This document shows, one piece after another, positions 5,869-7,514 of a stretch of 7,514 nt of DNA (positions are counted from its first letter, which is position 1; the number at the start of each line of letters is the position of its first letter). The position numbers and the translations under genes were made by a program. Source of the DNA: an uncultured Mailhella sp. (GTDB lineage: Bacteria > Desulfobacterota > Desulfovibrionia > Desulfovibrionales > Desulfovibrionaceae); assembly GCF_905187505.1 (NCBI RefSeq), contig NZ_CAJJIC010000118.1, positions 1 through 7,514 on the forward strand, written 5' to 3'. The notes under the pieces were generated by a model. That model was not told where the DNA came from. It searched no databases and was given only the letters and a program-made list of their open reading frames with translations.

Positions 5869-6176
5869 TCAGGCCAGGACCAGTGATCCCCTGTCTCCCA
5901 GGGCAAACGATGCTTCAGCATCCCCTGCCTGCAGTCCTGCCCGCGTCCTCAGAAGAAAATCGCAGATACAGGCTATCCGCGGCCGGAGACTCACGTATCG
6001 TGAACACGTTGACACGGCAAAAATTTCCAGCCTCTTCCATCCCTCATGGCCCCCAAGAGCCTGCGGCGCATTCCACAGCCCGTGAGAAGGCACCAGCATC
6101 CATGAAATCCCTCTCCCCGGCATGACAAGGGCTGGAGGGGAAAAACTCTCCAAAACTTGAAGCATGGTCCCGGCTT
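5869..6176 (-). pseudogene. Possible C-terminal relic of a LysR-family regulator
   Basis: A minus-strand open frame of about 100 codons lacks a sensible start. Its sequence reads GRGISWMLVPSHGL, then WKRLEIFAVSTCSRYVSL and ICDFLLRT. This order resembles the end of LysR effector domains, in which a GLGI-x-LP segment is followed by an L-x-AVYP-SRxxS motif and a final DFL helix. The usual YP of that motif is replaced by ST. No helix-turn-helix N-terminus is present anywhere nearby, and the segment directly abuts the truncated acetyltransferase. I judge it a deletion remnant; the family call is tentative and may be wrong. Confidence 0.27.
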
Positions 6177-6314
6177 TTATATTGACGATTTTTCTTCTTC
6201 CCGCTCTTTTACGGACTGTTCCCAAGGGATGAACACCTCATGCAATACCTGCATCTGCCATTGCATCAGCAAGTCAATATCCTGAATCGTGGCCTCCCTG
6301 ATCTGAATGTCCAT
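6177..6314 (-). pseudogene. Truncated GNAT N-acetyltransferase (N-terminal ~45 residues)
   Basis: An ATG at 6314 with AGGGG seven bases upstream opens a frame beginning MDIQIREATIQDIDLLMQWQ, the first beta strand and helix of a GNAT acetyltransferase. It stops after 45 codons, whereas GNAT domains need about 140-170 residues including the acetyl-CoA loop, which is absent. Sequence beyond the stop does not continue the family in any frame I can see. It follows the adenylation relic in the same frame, as if two formerly adjacent genes had been fused by decay. Non-functional as a transferase. Confidence 0.55.
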
Positions 6315-6812
6315 TACAACGCCCCTGCCTTCATCACTACCGGCAGCTGGAAAGCATCCTGCCTCGCCGTTAACATTCAGGGGAATTTGCTTCATCTCCA
6401 CAAAAAACACAGGAGTCATAACGGCGGTCAAATTCTCGGAAAGTTCCTTATAAATGCCGCGCAGCACATCGCCGCCGCTGATAAGCAGCCGCAGAGAGAA
6501 CGGAATGGACGGCAGATGATTCATATCCGCCAGCAAATACGGAAAGCTGCTGATCATGGTCACCTGGTGACGTTCCACAAAAGCCATGAACGCACGAATA
6601 TCGGCCTTGTCCTCGTCGACGGGGACAGCCAGAGCCGCACCGTTCAACAGGCTGGCGAACACTTACTCCACAAAGATGTCAAAGGAACAGACCGCGTACT
6701 GCAGCATGATATCGCCGGGACCGGGATGAAACTCATCGGCAAGGGCCCGGACATACTGACAGACACTGCGGTTCATGACACATACGCCCTTGGGACGCCC
6801 GGTGGTGTGTGA
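6315..6812 (-). pseudogene. Degraded NRPS-type amino acid adenylation domain (AMP-binding) relic
   Basis: Homology starts at SHTTGRPKGV (from 6812), the A3 nucleotide-binding motif, with the usual SG changed to SH. It continues through CSFDIFVE (A4 region), is cut by a TAA at 6663-6665, and resumes in the same frame with VFASLLNGAALAVP and LRLLISGGDVLRG. Near 6420 it jumps directly to FFVEMKQIPLNVNGE, which is the C-terminal A10 motif. Motifs A5 to A9 (roughly 200 residues) are missing, and the A10 catalytic lysine of NGK is Glu. The N-terminal part before A3 is also gone. An intact enzyme would adenylate an amino acid and load it on a carrier protein. This copy has at least four inactivating lesions. 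Confidence 0.75.
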
Positions 6813-7470
6813 CCTGGCAAGGAAGCGGCATGAACAGTGACCTCGGAATCCCCGGCACGGCTGCCGCAAGCACAGCAAAGACTGTGACCACTGTATATGT
6901 ACTATCTGGACGGAGAGCGCGGGAAAAAGGCGGGAATTACAAGGGCAAGACGAACTTAATCTGCCGATGAAAAAAGACAGGCGGGACAACTGCAAAATCA
7001 AAAGAGGAGAAAGCCTGCGGGACTGCATGACCAGCGATTTTTTTTTGAAAGAAGCGGAGGCCTGGAGTGTAGACAGGATATTCCCCCGAAACTGGGCAGC
7101 GTGCGCTTTCCCGCGGGCATTCTCCAGAGCTTGCTTTCACTGGTGGGAATGAAGAGAAACAGACCGCCGTCGACATACTTGCGGGACCTCATGTCGGGTT
7201 TCAGACGGCGTATAGGGTACAGGCAAAAGCCATGGGCACTGCCCGGCCACCGCTGGACAAAATACCCACATGAATCAAAATATTTTTAATTCCGCGCGGT
7301 TATTCATGCAGCTCTCAGAAATGTCACACCATATTTCAACCTGTGGATATCCCCATAACAAGTTTTGACACAGGCTGGCGAATCTGGACTTCGGGAATCG
7401 TGCAGGCAATGGTGGCATCAAATGCAGAAACAACACCTCATGCCATGACCAGCTTGCCAGAGTATTGATG
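6813..7470. other. About 650 bases without a recognisable gene
   Basis: Both strands hold only short frames without credible starts or recognisable domains. The minus strand directly before the adenylation relic does not continue that family, so the 5' part of the gene was lost or replaced. A run of nine T residues lies near 7040. Scattered AT-rich patches (7260-7300 and 7460-7514) contrast with the GC-rich operon. I saw no transposase motif, clear terminal repeat or tRNA, so the cause of the decay is not visible. Confidence 0.4.
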
Positions 7471-7475
7471 CGAAT

Positions 7476-7506
7476 AAAAAATGGAGCCTCACTTCATTGA
7501 GGCCAT
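7476..7506 (-). terminator. Intrinsic terminator of a minus-strand gene right of the window
   Basis: The arms GCCTCA (7486-7491) and TGAGGC (7498-7503) surround a six-base loop. In the minus direction the stem is followed, after four bases, by six U residues (plus-strand A run 7476-7481). An alternative register pairs ATGG (7481-7484) with CCAT (7503-7506) outside a shorter stem. It implies a minus-strand transcript entering from beyond the right edge, whose gene is not in view. Confidence 0.6.
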
Positions 7507-7514
7507 ATTTATAT

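Noticed and set aside
7342..7350. DnaA-box-like TGTGGATAT
   Set aside because: It is a single site with one mismatch, without clustered boxes or an AT-rich unwinding element, so not evidence for an origin.
7365..7370. Plus-strand TTGACA that could be a -35
   Set aside because: No acceptable -10 lies 16-18 bases downstream and no gene follows on the plus strand before the window ends.

Overview
The window is a GC-rich bacterial segment dominated by one minus-strand operon of five intact, tightly packed genes (415-5490). Read in the direction of transcription they are metN, metI and metQ (a complete methionine-type ABC importer), an FAD-linked 2-hydroxyacid oxidase/dehydrogenase of the GlcD family, and a PLP aminotransferase of the kynurenine/methionine (YbdL-like) type. 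Gaps are 8 to 15 bases or overlaps, and every gene has its own purine-rich ribosome binding site. Gene style suggests a Gram-negative, perhaps a Desulfovibrionaceae-type gut bacterium (Bilophila/Mailhella/Desulfovibrio). That is a low-confidence impression from gene content, not a database result.

Left edge (1-414): two plus-strand hairpins (1-17 and 20-44) look like the terminators of a gene lying left of the window. They face a strong minus-strand intrinsic terminator (52-85) that should end the five-gene operon. About 330 bases lie between the last stop codon and that terminator and hold no convincing gene, only a strong hairpin directly after the stop (379-407).

Centre (5491-5750): the leader of metN is unusually structured. 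It has a candidate promoter, a TTCG-rich dyad, a 17-codon open frame with three Met codons, two arms that compete for the same partner, and a small hairpin with a U-rich tail just before the metN ribosome binding site. This resembles an attenuator or riboswitch-like control element. It is not a SAM-I riboswitch that I can recognise.

Right third (about 5870-7514): this is gene-graveyard sequence. It contains a minus-strand relic of an NRPS-type adenylation domain (in-frame nonsense codon, large internal deletion, catalytic A10 lysine changed to Glu), run directly into the first ~45 residues of a GNAT acetyltransferase, then a possible C-terminal relic of a LysR regulator. The last ~650 bases hold nothing identifiable except a minus-strand terminator at the very end.

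Functional reading (inference): importer, 2-hydroxyacid oxidase and 2-oxoacid/methionine aminotransferase in one transcript would form a compact route from a methionine precursor such as D-2-hydroxy-4-methylthiobutanoate, through 4-methylthio-2-oxobutanoate, to methionine. The same enzymes could alternatively run methionine catabolism.
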